Positions 8,815 through 17,788 of a stretch of 64,000 nt of DNA are shown here, one piece after another. Numbering within the stretch: the stretch's first letter is position 1; the number at the start of each line of letters is the position of its first letter. The stretch comes from Streptomyces sp. NBC_01476 (GTDB lineage: Bacteria > Actinomycetota > Actinomycetes > Streptomycetales > Streptomycetaceae): positions 4,039,001-4,103,000 of the forward strand of contig NZ_CP109446.1 in assembly GCF_036227265.1 (NCBI RefSeq). Reading direction: 5' to 3'. Position numbers and translations under genes: made by a program. The notes below the pieces were generated by a model. The model made no database searches and was not told the origin of the DNA. It worked only from the letters and a program-made list of their open reading frames with translations.

Positions 8815-9993
8815 ATGAAGACGAAGCTGCAAGCGGCACGCACGGCCAAGGGCTGGTCACAGGTGCAGCTCATGGAGGCCATGGCAGCCGCGGCCGCACG
8901 GTTGGGTGTCCGGTTACCCGAACCGTCCAGTTTGAAGACCCAGGTCTCCATGTTCGAGAACGGGAGGCGCGCTCCAGGGCGGGACTACCGGGCGATCTTC
9001 TGCGAGGTCTACGAAGCGAGCCTGCCCGAGTTGGGCCTCGAAGACGACCTTCCGAAGACGGCCCCCCAACCCACGCCGCCCAGCTCAGGCGCGACTTCAC
9101 CCGAAGCTGGCCCTGAAGTGCTCCGATACTTGAAGTCGGTGCTGGTCCAACACGCCCAGGCCGAGCCGCTGGTGGGTGCTCGGTTCCTCGTACCTGCCGT
9201 GCAGAGTCAGATGCCGCTCATAGAGGAGCTGTGCAAGGGCGCATCTGCTTCTATCCGCACCGACGTGGTTCGGGTGGGCGCTCGCTACGCCGAGTTCCTG
9301 GGCTGGCTCCATCAGGACACGGGCGACTCCGACGCAGCCATGTTCTGGACCATCCGCGCTCTCGACTACGCATCTGAGCTGGACGACCCGGCCCTCACCT
9401 CCTATGTGTTCCAACGACGCAGCAACATCGCCGCTGAGACGGGGCAGGCCGGCCACGCGGTAGGGCTCGCCAACGCGGCCCTGCGCCAAGCGCGTCATCT
9501 TCCCGGACAGGTCCATGCGGTAGCATTTCGAGCCAGCGCCAACGCCCACGCCTTGCTGGGACACGCCACCGAAGCCTTTCGCGCGCTGGACGAAGCACGG
9601 TCGCTGATCGACAAGGCCGACCACGACACCGGCAGCCTGGCGCCATTCTGCTCGGCCTCCTACATCGATATGGAGGCCGCGAACTGCGCCCTCCAACTCG
9701 GCCGCCCACAGGACGCGGTAAAGATGCTCGAAGCGAGCCTGGCCTCCTGGCCGACGGAGCAGCAGCGCGACCGCGGTCTCTGCCTGGCCCGACTTGCCAC
9801 CGCTCACGCACACTTGGGAGACGTGGAAGCCGGCTACAACGCCGCCTCGCAGGCCCTCCCGATCGCCCAGTCGACGGGTTCGGCGCGCATCCTGGCAGAG
9901 TTGGGCCGGCTGCAGAAGCGCCTCGCGCCCTGGAGCAAGCTGGTGGAGATCGCGGCACTCAACCAGCGGTTGGGCACTATGAGAGGCAGTTGA
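8815..9993 (+). CDS. XRE-family regulator with TPR-like C-terminus
   Basis: 392 residues from ATG 8815 (AGGGAA just upstream). Residues 1-60 are a helix-turn-helix (KLQAARTAKGWSQVQLMEAM, then SMFENGRRAPGRDYRAIFCE). The remainder is helical and TPR-like, with repeated pairs such as AMFWTIRALDYASELDDPAL and HAVGLANAALRQARHLPG. Such proteins often sense a peptide or small ligand through the TPR part. It is followed after 19 bases by the creatininase-family gene and is probably in one operon with it. Confidence 0.75.
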   Translation: MKTKLQAARTAKGWSQVQLMEAMAAAAARLGVRLPEPSSLKTQVSMFENGRRAPGRDYRAIFCEVYEASLPELGLEDDLPKTAPQPTPPSSGATSPEAGPEVLRYLKSVLVQHAQAEPLVGARFLVPAVQSQMPLIEELCKGASASIRTDVVRVGARYAEFLGWLHQDTGDSDAAMFWTIRALDYASELDDPALTSYVFQRRSNIAAETGQAGHAVGLANAALRQARHLPGQVHAVAFRASANAHALLGHATEAFRALDEARSLIDKADHDTGSLAPFCSASYIDMEAANCALQLGRPQDAVKMLEASLASWPTEQQRDRGLCLARLATAHAHLGDVEAGYNAASQALPIAQSTGSARILAELGRLQKRLAPWSKLVEIAALNQRLGTMRGS

Positions 9994-10012
9994 GCCGCAT
10001 ACGAGGAGAGCC

Positions 10013-10735
10013 GTGAACCTGCTTCCCACGATCACCACCGTCGACGTCCAGGAACAGGCGCCGCGCGTCGCCGTACTCCCGATCGGGTCGTTCGAGCAGC
10101 ACGCTGGCCACCTGCCCCTCATCACCGACACCGCGATCGCCTGCGTCATCAGCCGCGAGATCGCGGCGGCCTACCCCGTTCTCCTGCTACCGCCCATCAC
10201 CATCGCCTGCAGCCACGAACACAGCGCCTGGCCGGGCACGGTGAGCATCAGCGCCAGGACCCTCCACCTCATGATTACGGACCTCGCCCAGTCCCTCGAA
10301 GCATCGGGCATCCGGAAACTCGTCCTCGTCAACGCCCATGGCGGCAACTACGTCCTGTCCAACGTCGTGCAGGAAGCAAACGTTGCCGAACCACGGATGA
10401 GCCTCTTTCCGCAGAGCCAGGAATGGAACCGCGCCCGCGAACGGGCCGGCCTCGTCTCCGAAGCCCACGACGACATGCACGCCGGCGAGATCGAGACGTC
10501 CATCCTCCTCCACGCCGAGCCCGACCTCGTCCGCCCCGGCTACGACACCGCCGACCACGCCGCCTCCGACCGCCCCTTCCTCCTCACGGAGGGCATGAAG
10601 GCATACACGGACACCGGCGTCATCGGCTTCCCTTCGTATGCGACAGCCGAGAAGGGCAAGGCGGTCCTAGTCAGCCTCGTCAATGACTTTGAGGCTCATC
10701 TCCACGCCTTGCGCGTGAAGGGCATCCACGACTGA
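10013..10735 (+). CDS. Creatininase-family amidohydrolase
   Basis: 240 residues, GTG start with GGAG upstream. Family motifs for a binuclear metal site are present: GSFEQHAGHLP with E28 and H33, D39 in LITD, NAHGGN near residue 110, and HAGEIETS near 156. The family includes creatininase and MftE-like peptidases, which cleave amide bonds of small substrates; the substrate here is not evident. Coupling to an XRE-TPR regulator on a mobile element is unusual for a metabolic enzyme. Only 5 bases separate its stop from that of the convergent OLD-type gene. Confidence 0.8.
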   Translation: MNLLPTITTVDVQEQAPRVAVLPIGSFEQHAGHLPLITDTAIACVISREIAAAYPVLLLPPITIACSHEHSAWPGTVSISARTLHLMITDLAQSLEASGIRKLVLVNAHGGNYVLSNVVQEANVAEPRMSLFPQSQEWNRARERAGLVSEAHDDMHAGEIETSILLHAEPDLVRPGYDTADHAASDRPFLLTEGMKAYTDTGVIGFPSYATAEKGKAVLVSLVNDFEAHLHALRVKGIHD

Positions 10736-10740
10736 CCGTC

Positions 10741-12915
10741 CTACACTGCCGCAGGTGCGGGTTCCGGATTACCAGCCGCGATTTGTCGGGGCACATCAAC
10801 TCCTGCCGACTGCAGCGGTGACGTCCCAAAGAAATCTTCGAAGATGAGATCAAATTCGCATACTTCTGATTCCTTGAACACGGGCAGCCCGCGGATGGAA
10901 TCGGCGGTGGTGTAGCGCTCACAGAAGTTGCGCGCACGGTCATTCTTGTTACCCGGCTCATTGGCCTGGAGTTCGGGATAATAAGCCTCGATCGTTCCGC
11001 GCTCCCACACGTAGATATCTTCATTCCTAAGCATTCTAAGCAGCTCCATCTTCAATTCCTTCAACTCGGGGTCCTCGGCTGCTTCGAGGATCCGCCGAGG
11101 AACATCTGAAGTGCTGCGATCGAAGAACATATTGACTGCCGCATTCAGTTCTTCGAAACCGCACAATCCTTGGTCGTATTCTTTATGTTTGAGCTCTACG
11201 TGGTCCCACAGGGATCGCGCACTGCCGCTTTTCCTGAGACTCCTGAGGGAGTTAGCGGATACCTTGATTTCTTCCTCCTCCACCAGTTCGTTGACTTTGG
11301 AGGCGACCCGGTCACGCAGTCGACGGCTATCGTCGCTGGCTCCCAATTTGTCGAATCCTGCGAGAACGACGTCCAGGTCCGCGATTACCGCGACCTTCAT
11401 CTCGAAGCGCTGGAAGAATCTGCGGTACCGGTCGATGCTGCCTTTTCCTTCGACCTTCGCGATCGCGACACCATGCTTGTCGAAGTCCCACTGGGGGCTG
11501 AGGGTACGCGAGAGATGAGGGATGAGAGTGCGGTCGCTAGGACCCTCGACAAGGAGCACCGACGTGGCGAAGAACGCTGCCTCGTTGTTCTCGTGCGTGA
11601 TGATCTCAAACTGATCGCGGGCGTCCATATCGGACAAGTCAATTACGCAGGTCCGACTGGTTGGCGGCTGCAGTTTATGGTCCTTGACGACCTTCACGAA
11701 GGTGCCAGTGGCCCCGGGCGCACAGAAAGCCGACGTGTGCGTACTGACCAGGACATCGTTGTAGTCGGAGAAGACGGTCAGGGCCTCGAAAAGCTTGCGC
11801 TGAGCCTGTGGGTGCAGAAAAACCTCGGGCTCCTCGAACAGCAGCAGGCAGGGCTGTTGGGCACTGTCCGGCCGGGTCGGCTTCGCGGTCTTCAGATCCA
11901 CGTAAGCGCGCAGGATGGCAAAAACCACCGACCGACGCAGACCGTCGCCCTTGGTTTTGAAGGGGCCACTGATGCCGTCGTTCACGGCAATCTGGGCCTC
12001 CTCCAGGAGGCTGCGCAGGCGTGGAGGAGGGATCTCCAGACGGACACTTGCACGGGGGAAGGACTCCTGAAGGTTTCGCTGGATCAGCGATTCGATCTCG
12101 CGGACTTCCTGCAGTCGGCCATCCGACTCGCTACCATCTTTTTGCGATACGACGTTCAACTGGCTGCGGAGCACCTCGAAAGACGCTTCCAGTTGCGGCA
12201 GTTGATGCTCGATGTCCTCGAACAGGATGGACAGCAGGCGTCCGAACGTTGCTGTCGAACTGGTCTTGAGATCCTCGTTGAGTTCCTTTACGGCCGGGAT
12301 GTAGATCGGCTCCGGCAGCAGAGGAGCGATCGATTTGTCCAAGCCTGTCATCAGCGGATCGTCGCCTGTTGTATATTCGTCATCCTTCAAGGCAGCGACG
12401 TCTTCGTCCCATTCCCGCCCCACGGCGGCACGGTTGATCTTTCCAGAAAGTCTCGCAAAAATTTCGGGATAAGTTCGCTGCACATTTGCTTCGAGTTCCT
12501 CGACGGAAATCTTGGGCCTAAGTACCTCCTTCAGAGCATCCTTGCGGAAGCGCGGGTCGCTCGGCACTTTCCGGACTACCGACATGGCGCCCTTACCAGC
12601 CCCGCTGTACGTCCTTGCCAGCGTGAGGCGTCCGTCCACCACCACAAGTTCGATGCGTGATCGATGGCTCTCTTCGAGGCGCTGCAGATCTGCCGCCCCG
12701 ATGCCGGCGAAGGTGAGTTGGATGCGAATGGGCCGTGCTGGATTCAAGAAGTCTGTGTCGACCGCAGAGGTCGAGCGCAGGAACATGTTGAGGGCCTGGA
12801 ACACCGAGGACTTCCCTGCATTGTTCTCACCGATGAGGCAGCCGAATCGGGAGAATGACATGTCCACGCGGCTCAGGCCACGGAAGTTGTCGATGGAAAT
12901 ATGTTCGAGGCGCAT
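10741..12915 (-). CDS. OLD-family ATPase/TOPRIM nuclease (possible defence protein)
   Basis: 724 residues. N-terminal ABC-type ATPase: Walker A GENNAGKSS at 29-37, then Walker B LLLFEEP at 357-363 and a conserved STH with H393. C-terminal TOPRIM: LLVEGPSDRT at 454-463 and ADLD at 512-515, the acidic residues that bind metal in OLD nucleases. This is the layout of Overcoming-Lysogenization-Defect proteins and of GajA. No UvrD/GajB-type helicase neighbours it, so a Gabija pair is not supported. I chose ATG 12915 (GGAG 5 bases upstream). Its base composition, with several AT-richer patches, differs from the backbone genes and suggests separate acquisition. Confidence 0.8.
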   Translation of the reverse strand: MRLEHISIDNFRGLSRVDMSFSRFGCLIGENNAGKSSVFQALNMFLRSTSAVDTDFLNPARPIRIQLTFAGIGAADLQRLEESHRSRIELVVVDGRLTLARTYSGAGKGAMSVVRKVPSDPRFRKDALKEVLRPKISVEELEANVQRTYPEIFARLSGKINRAAVGREWDEDVAALKDDEYTTGDDPLMTGLDKSIAPLLPEPIYIPAVKELNEDLKTSSTATFGRLLSILFEDIEHQLPQLEASFEVLRSQLNVVSQKDGSESDGRLQEVREIESLIQRNLQESFPRASVRLEIPPPRLRSLLEEAQIAVNDGISGPFKTKGDGLRRSVVFAILRAYVDLKTAKPTRPDSAQQPCLLLFEEPEVFLHPQAQRKLFEALTVFSDYNDVLVSTHTSAFCAPGATGTFVKVVKDHKLQPPTSRTCVIDLSDMDARDQFEIITHENNEAAFFATSVLLVEGPSDRTLIPHLSRTLSPQWDFDKHGVAIAKVEGKGSIDRYRRFFQRFEMKVAVIADLDVVLAGFDKLGASDDSRRLRDRVASKVNELVEEEEIKVSANSLRSLRKSGSARSLWDHVELKHKEYDQGLCGFEELNAAVNMFFDRSTSDVPRRILEAAEDPELKELKMELLRMLRNEDIYVWERGTIEAYYPELQANEPGNKNDRARNFCERYTTADSIRGLPVFKESEVCEFDLIFEDFFGTSPLQSAGVDVPRQIAAGNPEPAPAAV

Positions 12916-13511
12916 GGTGCTCCAGAGGATGATCAAGCCGAGCGAACATCGTAGTGTCCCGCGGGCCGCCTCCGCAGGACTTAACCACTTTTGGAAACAC
13001 GGCTGGTATCACGACAAGGCTTGGCACTGCCGAAGAGCCGGTGGCGCAACCTCCACCATCGACAGTCGACTTCGATCCTGAGTGGTCACCCGTCAGTTTT
13101 CGCGGGCCGGGGGTGGGCAGCCGTCGCTACACCCTGTCCGCCGCTGAGATCACCAACCCCCGACGGCCCGAACACCTGTCGCCGGACGCCATCCCACCCT
13201 CGACTGCATCCACTTGGCCGCCATGTGAACGAATGCCGAAGCGACCGCACTCGAACTCGCCGCTGTGGAGACGTAGTGGAACTTCATCGCATGGTTCATG
13301 GGAGACCCCGTCACGGCTCGCCGCCCCACGCAAGAAGGAAGGGGGCTTGGATGCTCCAGCAACGACATGAGGTCAGCGGACTTCCGCGGGTCTCGGTCCT
13401 CATGACGGACGCCACCGCGGGCAGCGCTTCACCGAGATCGTGGTCCGCCGGCCCATCCCGGAAGGAGGCTCGGACGTAGATCCGGATGGATGTTCCGGGG
13501 GCATTCCCGGA
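12916..13511. other. Gap without a supported gene
   Basis: About 600 bases between the OLD-type gene and the small membrane protein gene. Short frames on both strands lack ribosome sites and recognisable domains. A fragment around 13420-13480 reads RFTEIVVRRPIPEGGSDV and might be the remnant of something, but I cannot name it. Confidence 0.4.
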
Positions 13512-13964
13512 TCAGGCCATCGCCACGCATACGGACAGCAGCGACAACCCATAGAGCACGATGGCGAGGTGCAGGACCACCCACAGCCGATGAAGTCGGA
13601 TGCGATGCATCCGGGGGAAGGCACGGTAGTGATCTGCTCGCGCCTGTACCAGCCTCTCGTCGGTGCCCAATACCCCACGCCCAACGAGGTCTTTGGTCAA
13701 GGCCCGCGCCTGAGACAGGTGGTAGGAAGCCCGCTCGTAGTACTTCGACACAGCCACCGAGCCATACAGCCCGGCCAGCACGACAAAAACGGACAAGGGC
13801 ATGACATACAGCGAGAAGTGCTGTTGCACGATCAGGGCGCTCAAGGCAGCCGTGATGACGAGCAGGAGGTTGGTCAACGTCGAGCGCTGAGTCTCACACT
13901 GGCGTAACTGCTCCCGATGTTCCTTCCAGTAGGCGCGTATCGCCTCTTCCGAGATCCCGGCCAT
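13512..13964 (-). CDS. SLATT-like two-helix membrane protein
   Basis: 150 residues from ATG 13964 (GGAGG 8 bases upstream). It has an amphipathic N-terminal helix (AIRAYWKEHREQLRQCETQR), two close transmembrane helices (LLLVITAALSALIVQQ and PLSVFVVLAGLYGSVAV), a conserved-looking helix with KYYERASYHL, and a third hydrophobic helix at the end. The pattern resembles SLATT/RipA-like membrane effectors that pair with sensor domains in conflict systems; this is a resemblance, not a firm match. It is divergent from the DUF4062 gene, 87 bases between starts, suggesting a functional pair. Confidence 0.55.
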   Translation of the reverse strand: MAGISEEAIRAYWKEHREQLRQCETQRSTLTNLLLVITAALSALIVQQHFSLYVMPLSVFVVLAGLYGSVAVSKYYERASYHLSQARALTKDLVGRGVLGTDERLVQARADHYRAFPRMHRIRLHRLWVVLHLAIVLYGLSLLSVCVAMA

Positions 13965-14129
13965 CAACTCCGCCTCCACCCGCGTCCGGATACCATGTGC
14001 ACGAACCACCCTGGTTCAAAGACAAACCTCTCCCAGGGGAGACACCGTAGCGTGAGAGTTTTCATCAGCAGCGTGCGGAAGGGCCTGGAGGAAGAGCGCG
14101 ACTCTCTCCCCGGCTTGATCGCGGCGCTA

Positions 14130-14998
14130 AGCGTTGTCCCGTAAGTGCTGGTCGTAGGTGAGATGATCTTGCCGTGGCTGGTGTGATCGCGGCGTCGGAG
14201 CCCTCGTGGATAGCCCCGTTCAGCGGGTTGAGCCCTCGGCAGTTCGGCAAGCTCGTCACGGCCCTGCGGCGGGAGGGTGCTGATCCGGTGGGCAAGGGTC
14301 GTCCGTGGTCGTTGCCCCTGGAGGACCGGGTCCTGCTGGTGGCGGCCTATTGGCGGACGAACCTGACCCTGCGCCAGCTCGCCCCGCTGTTCGGCGTCTC
14401 GAAGTCGGCCGCCGGCCGCATCGTCGACCACCTCGGCCCGATGCTCGCGCTGGAGCCCCGCAAGCGGTTCCGCAAGGACACGGTGCTGATCGTCGACGGC
14501 ACCTTGGTGCCCACCCGCGACCACAGCGTCGCCGCGCAGTCGAAGAACTACCGGTACTCCACCAACCACCAGGTCATCATCGACGCCGACACCCGGCTCG
14601 TCGTCGCCGTCGGCAAGCCCCTGCCCGGCAACCGCAACGACTGCACAGCATGGGAGGAATCCGGCGCCAGGGCCGCCGTCGGCCGCACCACGGTCATCGC
14701 GGACGGCGGCTACCGGGGAACCGGCCTCATCATCCCGCACCGCAAGAAACCCGGCCAGGCCGAACTCCCCGCCTGGAAAGAGGAACACAACGCCTCCCAC
14801 CGCAAGGTCCGCGCCCGCGTCGAGCACGCCTTCGCCCGCATGAAGACCTGGAAGATCCTCCGCGACTGCCGCCTCAAAGGCGACGGCGTGCACCACGCCA
14901 TGCTCGGCATAGCCCGCCTCCACAACCTCACCCTGACCGGCTGACGAAGAAGCAGGCAGGCCAACCAGCACGCCGTAGATCATTTACGGGACAACGCT
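14130..14998 (+). mobile_element. IS5-type insertion sequence, 869 bp, TA target duplication
   Basis: Terminal inverted repeats start AGCGTTGTCCCGTAA at both ends (15 perfect bases, then one mismatch and TG). The flanking dinucleotide TA occurs at 14128-14129 and 14999-15000, the target duplication expected for the IS427-like part of the IS5 family. Inside is one transposase gene. Both ends and the transposase frame are intact, so insertion looks recent. Confidence 0.85.
14174..14944 (+). CDS. IS5-family transposase (DDE)
   Basis: 256 residues, single frame. The DDE residues are visible: D in VDGTLVPTRDH near residue 115, D in VIADGGYRG near residue 177, and E in RARVEHAFARMK near residue 218. 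N-terminal helix-turn-helix: LTLRQLAPLFGVSKSAAGRI. This layout fits the DDE_Tnp_4 class of IS5 transposases. No programmed frameshift is needed. The start is GTG 14174; the nearest alternative is a downstream GTG. Confidence 0.85.
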   Translation: MAGVIAASEPSWIAPFSGLSPRQFGKLVTALRREGADPVGKGRPWSLPLEDRVLLVAAYWRTNLTLRQLAPLFGVSKSAAGRIVDHLGPMLALEPRKRFRKDTVLIVDGTLVPTRDHSVAAQSKNYRYSTNHQVIIDADTRLVVAVGKPLPGNRNDCTAWEESGARAAVGRTTVIADGGYRGTGLIIPHRKKPGQAELPAWKEEHNASHRKVRARVEHAFARMKTWKILRDCRLKGDGVHHAMLGIARLHNLTLTG

Positions 14999-16038
14999 TA
15001 GGTCATGAGCCGGTGCGATTCGAGGACTTCTCAGCCCAAGCCACTCCCAGCAGGGAGGCGTGCCTGACTGCTCTGGAGTCAGCAGATGTCTGCCTGCTCC
15101 TTCTGGGTCCCAACTACGGTCATGTGTTCCCGGAGACTGGTCAGTCGGCCACTCATGACGAATGGGTGCACGCGCAGCAGAAGGGCATGCGGCGGCTCGT
15201 CTACCGCAAGACTGGGGTGACGTTCGAGCCCGAGCAGCACAAGTTCACACGCATCGTGGAGGCGTACGCGACGGGCGTGTTCCGGGACTCCTTCCAGAAC
15301 AGCTTGGAACTTCAGACCAAGGTCGCCCAAGGGCTGCGCGAACTGGAGTCACAACCATCCCCCCTGGAATTCAAGAGGTTGGCCGAGCCGCCTTCTCTGA
15401 ACTGGGCCACAAACAGCAGCAGGGCGCCTTCTGTTAGCTATCAAGGCCCTCAGCTCGAACTCCACGTCCTGCCTCTAAATCACCCCGGATACTCTGCTCG
15501 CGAAATGGAGCGACTCATTGAGTCGTTGGTGAACCGTGTTCGCAGGACTGAGTACATCAAGAATGACGTCGCGCTCATCCCTTCCAGATATCAGGACCAT
15601 TCGGCCGTCAGTATCCAGAGCGATCAGCGCCGGACGTGGGACAAGCCTCTGGCCGGCGAGATCCTGGAAGTTCGGCTATACAGGACAGGTCAGATCTCCA
15701 CCAGAGCAACGCTGCCAAAAGACCAAATGGGATCAATTCTCGACTCCAAGGTGCTACCGCAGCAGGTCGCGGAAATGCTGCGGTTCATTGGAGCGTTGGG
15801 CATCATCCAGCAGGGGCATGTCGTCGTAGCAGTTGGTGTGTCGTCAGACGGGCTCATCAGCGTCGACACCTTTGATCCGCATCGCTCGCGGACTCGCGCT
15901 CAGCCGCTGGGCTTTGGCCGTTCGCTCAACCTACGCACCGCACCGGACGAGTCCGTCAACTTGACGGCCTTGGACAATGGAGCCGACGAAGTCGCGAGCG
16001 ATCTCTCCCGAACACTATTTGCCCAGATTACGCGGTAA

Positions 16039-16348
16039 TTGCGGTGTGGTTCCACTGATCCGGCAGATACCCGTACTGCACAGGGAAGTGTGAAGAAGGC
16101 TCGACGGAGATCATCCGTGTCACGAGGCGGACGACGGAGAATCGGCCGCGCCAGCGGTGGCATCGGGCAGGTGTTACTGGCCGCCATCCGGGCGAACGCA
16201 CAGGTGCGGGCGGTTCTCGCGCGGTGGACCGCGCTGCGTGTACCTACGCCCTGGACAAGTGGCGCACAACCCTGGCCAGGGACAGGAGGCGCCGGCCCCA
16301 TCAACGTCGTTGCTCAGGACTGTCCCGCCTTCTCCGTATACGGACCCG
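16039..16348. other. Gap without a supported gene
   Basis: About 310 bases between the DUF4062 pseudogene and the LLM gene. No frame with a ribosome site or recognisable domain. The 3' end carries the LLM promoter. Confidence 0.4.
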
Positions 16349-16354
16349 TAGGCT
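16349..16354 (+). promoter_or_regulatory. -10 element of a leaderless LLM transcript
   Basis: TAGGCT ends exactly 7 bases before the ATG at 16362, so transcription would start at the start codon. No ribosome site precedes the ATG. The two truncated LLM copies have TATCGT and TAGGCT at the same 7-base distance. A -35 match is weak. Confidence 0.5.
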
Positions 16355-16361
16355 CGGCCGC

Positions 16362-17267
16362 ATGAGCCTGCGTCTGAGCACTGTGATCCTGCCGATCTAC
16401 CGCTGGCACGAGCAGGGACGGGAGGTGTGGCGGCGGGCCGAGGAGCTGGGGTTCCACGCCGCCTATACCTACGACCACCTGTCGTGGCGGGTGCCTTTCC
16501 GGGACAGGACGTGGTTCGGAGCCATCCCGACGCTGACCGCCGCGGCCGGCGTGACGGAGCGGATGCGCTTGGGAACCCTCGTAACCTCTCCTAATTTCCG
16601 CCATCCGGTGCCGTTCGCGAAGGAGTTGATGACGCTGGACGACGTCAGCGACGGCAGGCTGACGCTGGGGATCGGGGCCGGCGGAACGGGGTTCGACGCC
16701 GAGGTGCTCGGGCAGCAGCCCTGGCCGCCGAAGGAGCGCGCCGACCGGTTCGGCGAGTTCGTGGAACTCCTCGACCGACTGCTGACCCGGGGCGGCAGCA
16801 GCTTCAGCGGCAGGTTCTACTCGGCCGTCGAGGCGCGCAACATCCCCGGGTGCGTGCAGAGCCCCCGCCTGCCGTTCGCCGTGGCCGCCACCGGGCCACG
16901 CGGCATGCGGCTCGCCGCCAAGTACGGGCAGGCGTGGGTCACCACCGGGGACCCGAGCGTATTCGAGGAGGGAACCCCCGAGCAGTCGCTCGCCGCCATT
17001 CGCGGCCAGGTCGAACGCGTCTCCGCCGCCCTCGCCGCCGAGGGCCGCGACCCCGCAGGTGTGCCGAAGATCTTCCTCACCGGCTTCACTCCCGCTTACG
17101 CCGAGCCCCTCACCTCGGTGGACGCCTTCGTGGACTTCGCCGGACGCCACGCCGAGGCCGGCATCGACGAGATCGTGCTGCACTGGCCGGTGCCCGGCAC
17201 GATCTTCGGCCACGACGCCAGTATCTTCGAGCAGATCGCCACCGAGGCCCCCGCCCAGCTCAGCTGA
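16362..17267 (+). CDS. LLM-class flavin-dependent oxidoreductase
   Basis: 301 residues, full length for F420/FMN-dependent luciferase-like monooxygenases. Opening RLSTVILPIYRW, then AAYTYDHLSWRVPFRDRTWF and the family segment LTLGIGAGGTGFDAEVLG, VAATGPRGMRLAAKYGQAWV, and the C-terminal barrel strands (IDEIVLHWP). Probably F420-dependent; the substrate is unknown. The 5' third is related to, but clearly diverged from, the two truncated copies at 17344 and 20106 on the other strand. It may be the surviving functional member of a gene used repeatedly as a recombination target. Confidence 0.85.
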   Translation: MSLRLSTVILPIYRWHEQGREVWRRAEELGFHAAYTYDHLSWRVPFRDRTWFGAIPTLTAAAGVTERMRLGTLVTSPNFRHPVPFAKELMTLDDVSDGRLTLGIGAGGTGFDAEVLGQQPWPPKERADRFGEFVELLDRLLTRGGSSFSGRFYSAVEARNIPGCVQSPRLPFAVAATGPRGMRLAAKYGQAWVTTGDPSVFEEGTPEQSLAAIRGQVERVSAALAAEGRDPAGVPKIFLTGFTPAYAEPLTSVDAFVDFAGRHAEAGIDEIVLHWPVPGTIFGHDASIFEQIATEAPAQLS

Positions 17268-17343
17268 CTTGCCACACTGTCATCACTGGCTCCGTAAAAC
17301 CGCGATGTCCGAAATAGCCGTCAGAGTTAGCCTTATCCGCAGC

Positions 17344-17595
17344 TCAGACCGTGATGCGTGAACGCGGCTTGACTGACGTCACCATCGTCCCCAACCGGAT
17401 CCGCTCGGTCGCCGTCGCGGCAGCGGTCAGCGTCGGAACCGCCCCGAACCACGTCCGATCCCGGAACGGCACCCGCCACGACAGGTGGTCATAGGTATAG
17501 GCGCTCTCGAACCCCAGCTCCTCAGCCCGCCGCCACACCTCCCGCCCCTCGTCGTTCCAACGGTAGATCGGCAGAATCACAGTGCTCAGACGCAT
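17344..17595 (-). pseudogene. Truncated LLM oxidoreductase, copy A
   Basis: 83 codons. The first 75 match the N-terminus of an LLM oxidoreductase up to RLGTMVTS; then homology ends abruptly with VKPRSRITV and a stop. The intact gene continues with PNFRHPVPF at this point. The fragment is almost identical to copy B at 20106-20357. The start ATG 17595 keeps a -10-like TATCGT 7 bases upstream, so it may still be transcribed. Confidence 0.75.
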
Positions 17596-17600
17596 GAGGA
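17359..17600 (-). repeat. Direct repeat A (242 bp), LLM 5' end
   Basis: Matches 20121-20362 in the same orientation with 4 mismatches in 242 bases. It covers from two codons upstream of the LLM start to about 16 bases beyond the end of LLM homology. The two copies bracket the PIN and Fic genes. Confidence 0.9.
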
Positions 17601-17788
17601 CGACGATACGGCCCGGCCGAGCCGGCCGAGCGCCCCTGGTCGGTGCCCGTGAACCCTGACCGTTTGCCGCTGGAGTTTGACCAGTGGCTGCCTACTTCCA
17701 GTCCCGGAGACCTCGGTACAGGCGCCAACCCAGCTCCTCCTTCACCATGCCCACCGCGTTCGTCGCCACGCCCTGGCACGATCAGCCC

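Larger units (their letters stand above)
14052..16038 (+). pseudogene. DUF4062-domain protein, split by an insertion sequence
   Basis: GTG at 14052 opens VRVFISSVRKGLEEERDSLP, the start of DUF4062 (a TIR-like alpha/beta domain). It is interrupted after GLIAAL by the IS at 14130-14998. The frame resumes at 15001 with GHEPVRFEDFSAQATPSREA, then DVCLLLLGPNYGHVFPETG and ATHDEWVHA, all typical of DUF4062. Removing the IS and one TA gives a continuous frame of 371 codons to 16038. The C-terminal 240 residues (ELHVLPLNHPGYSAREMERL onward) are an unrecognised domain. The interrupted gene now makes only a 30-residue product, so it is inactive unless the IS excises. Confidence 0.8.

Noticed and set aside
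11170..12660. Plus-strand 496-codon open frame
   Set aside because: Antisense to the OLD-type gene, whose Walker and TOPRIM motifs are intact; composition typical of a shadow frame.
10741..12915. Gabija defence system
   Set aside because: GajB-type helicase absent on both sides; only an OLD-type protein is supported.
14305..15000. Frame running out of the IS into the DUF4062 C-terminus
   Set aside because: Its IS part is an alternative frame of the transposase, Arg/Pro-rich; only the part after 15001 is meaningful.
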